From Defluviicoccus sp. (lineage in GTDB: Bacteria > Pseudomonadota > Alphaproteobacteria > MPNO01), in the NCBI GenBank assembly GCA_022823775.1, contig JAJEHI010000173.1:1-49938 (forward strand): a stretch of DNA of 49,938 nt, written 5' to 3'. Position 1 is the first letter of the stretch. The number at the start of each line of letters is the position of its first letter. The notes under the pieces are model-generated. The model saw only the letters and a list, made by a program, of their open reading frames with translations, had not been told where the DNA came from and did no database searches. Positions 49,862 through 49,938 of the stretch are shown piece after piece. The translations under genes were made by a program, and so were the position numbers.

Positions 49862-49937
49862 CCCCTCCCGCAAGCGGGAGGGGAGAGGGGAGAGGCGAAG
49901 GGGGAAAGCGAGTCCCCTCTCCCCCACGGGGAGAGGG
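49862..49937. repeat. Two palindromic intergenic repeats (REP-like)
   Basis: Hairpin 1 (49862-49883) has 10-bp stem CCCCTCCCGC/GCGGGAGGGG with loop AA. Hairpin 2 (49915-49937) has 10-bp stem CCCTCTCCCC/GGGGAGAGGG with loop CAC. Purine-rich GGGGAGAGG tracts lie between. This pattern is a common dispersed intergenic repeat in GC-rich proteobacteria; the window ends inside it. Confidence 0.7.
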
Positions 49938-49938
49938 T

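Noticed and set aside
1-49938. CRISPR arrays, rRNA, complete tRNAs, integrase genes and phage structural genes.
   Set aside because: Looked for and not seen; no regularly spaced repeats, no cloverleaf and no tyrosine or serine recombinase motif was noticed on either strand.

Overview
The window is GC-rich, tightly packed bacterial DNA. Operons with ATGA, GTGA and TGATG start/stop overlaps are the rule. The gene content (NitT/TauT-type ABC importers, TRAP and tripartite tricarboxylate transporters, carbazole-dioxygenase-type oxygenase, CO-dehydrogenase-type molybdenum hydroxylase, many amidohydrolases) suggests an environmental alphaproteobacterium with a broad scavenging and catabolic metabolism. 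This is an inference from gene style; there is no rRNA and no complete tRNA in the window to fix the taxon.

Layout. 1-124: end of an ISNCY-like insertion sequence cut by the window edge. 271-7151 (+): cupin, alpha/beta hydrolase, large amidohydrolase and a NitT/TauT-type ABC importer with two different permeases. 7174-8830: debris, with the truncated start of a luciferase-like monooxygenase, copy 1 of a composite repeat, a 12-nt match to an initiator-tRNA 3' end followed by a terminator-like hairpin, and a helicase relic. 8831-11470 (-): second NitT/TauT-type ABC importer. 11597-11824: topoisomerase I fragment. 11981-14776: two divergently transcribed M20-type proteins, one of which has lost its metal ligands. 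14802-17932 (+): C-C bond hydrolase, carbazole-type Rieske oxygenase and a LigA/LigB ring-cleavage dioxygenase pair. 17941-26035 (-): two-subunit molybdenum hydroxylase, an iron/polyamine-type ABC importer with a fused double permease, and a split TPP-dependent decarboxylase.

26061-28700: second debris zone, with copy 2 of the composite repeat interrupted by a complete IS5-family element (4-bp target duplication CTAG), a MetE-like fragment and a possible IS256-type relic. 28766 (-): LysR regulator facing an operon at 29834-40616 (+) made of two paralogous amidohydrolases around a third NitT/TauT importer, a TauE/SafE-type permease, a 31-residue membrane peptide, a complete TctCBA transporter and a metallophosphoesterase. 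40628 (-): TetR regulator facing a TRAP operon at 41482-47777 (+) that continues into an NTF2-like protein, a small unknown protein, an unusual nitroreductase-like protein and an aldehyde dehydrogenase. 47870-49499: IS1380-family element with a frame-disrupted transposase. The last 80 bases hold palindromic intergenic repeats.

How it works together: six solute-uptake systems of four architectures sit directly beside hydrolases and oxidoreductases, so the window reads as a string of import-and-degrade modules. Repeat copies in the same orientation bracket about 18.6 kb (7477-26060) that holds the aromatic-oxygenase, molybdenum-hydroxylase, M20 and two ABC modules. This block could be a mobile or excisable catabolic island. 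That is the most interesting structural reading here, and it remains an inference.
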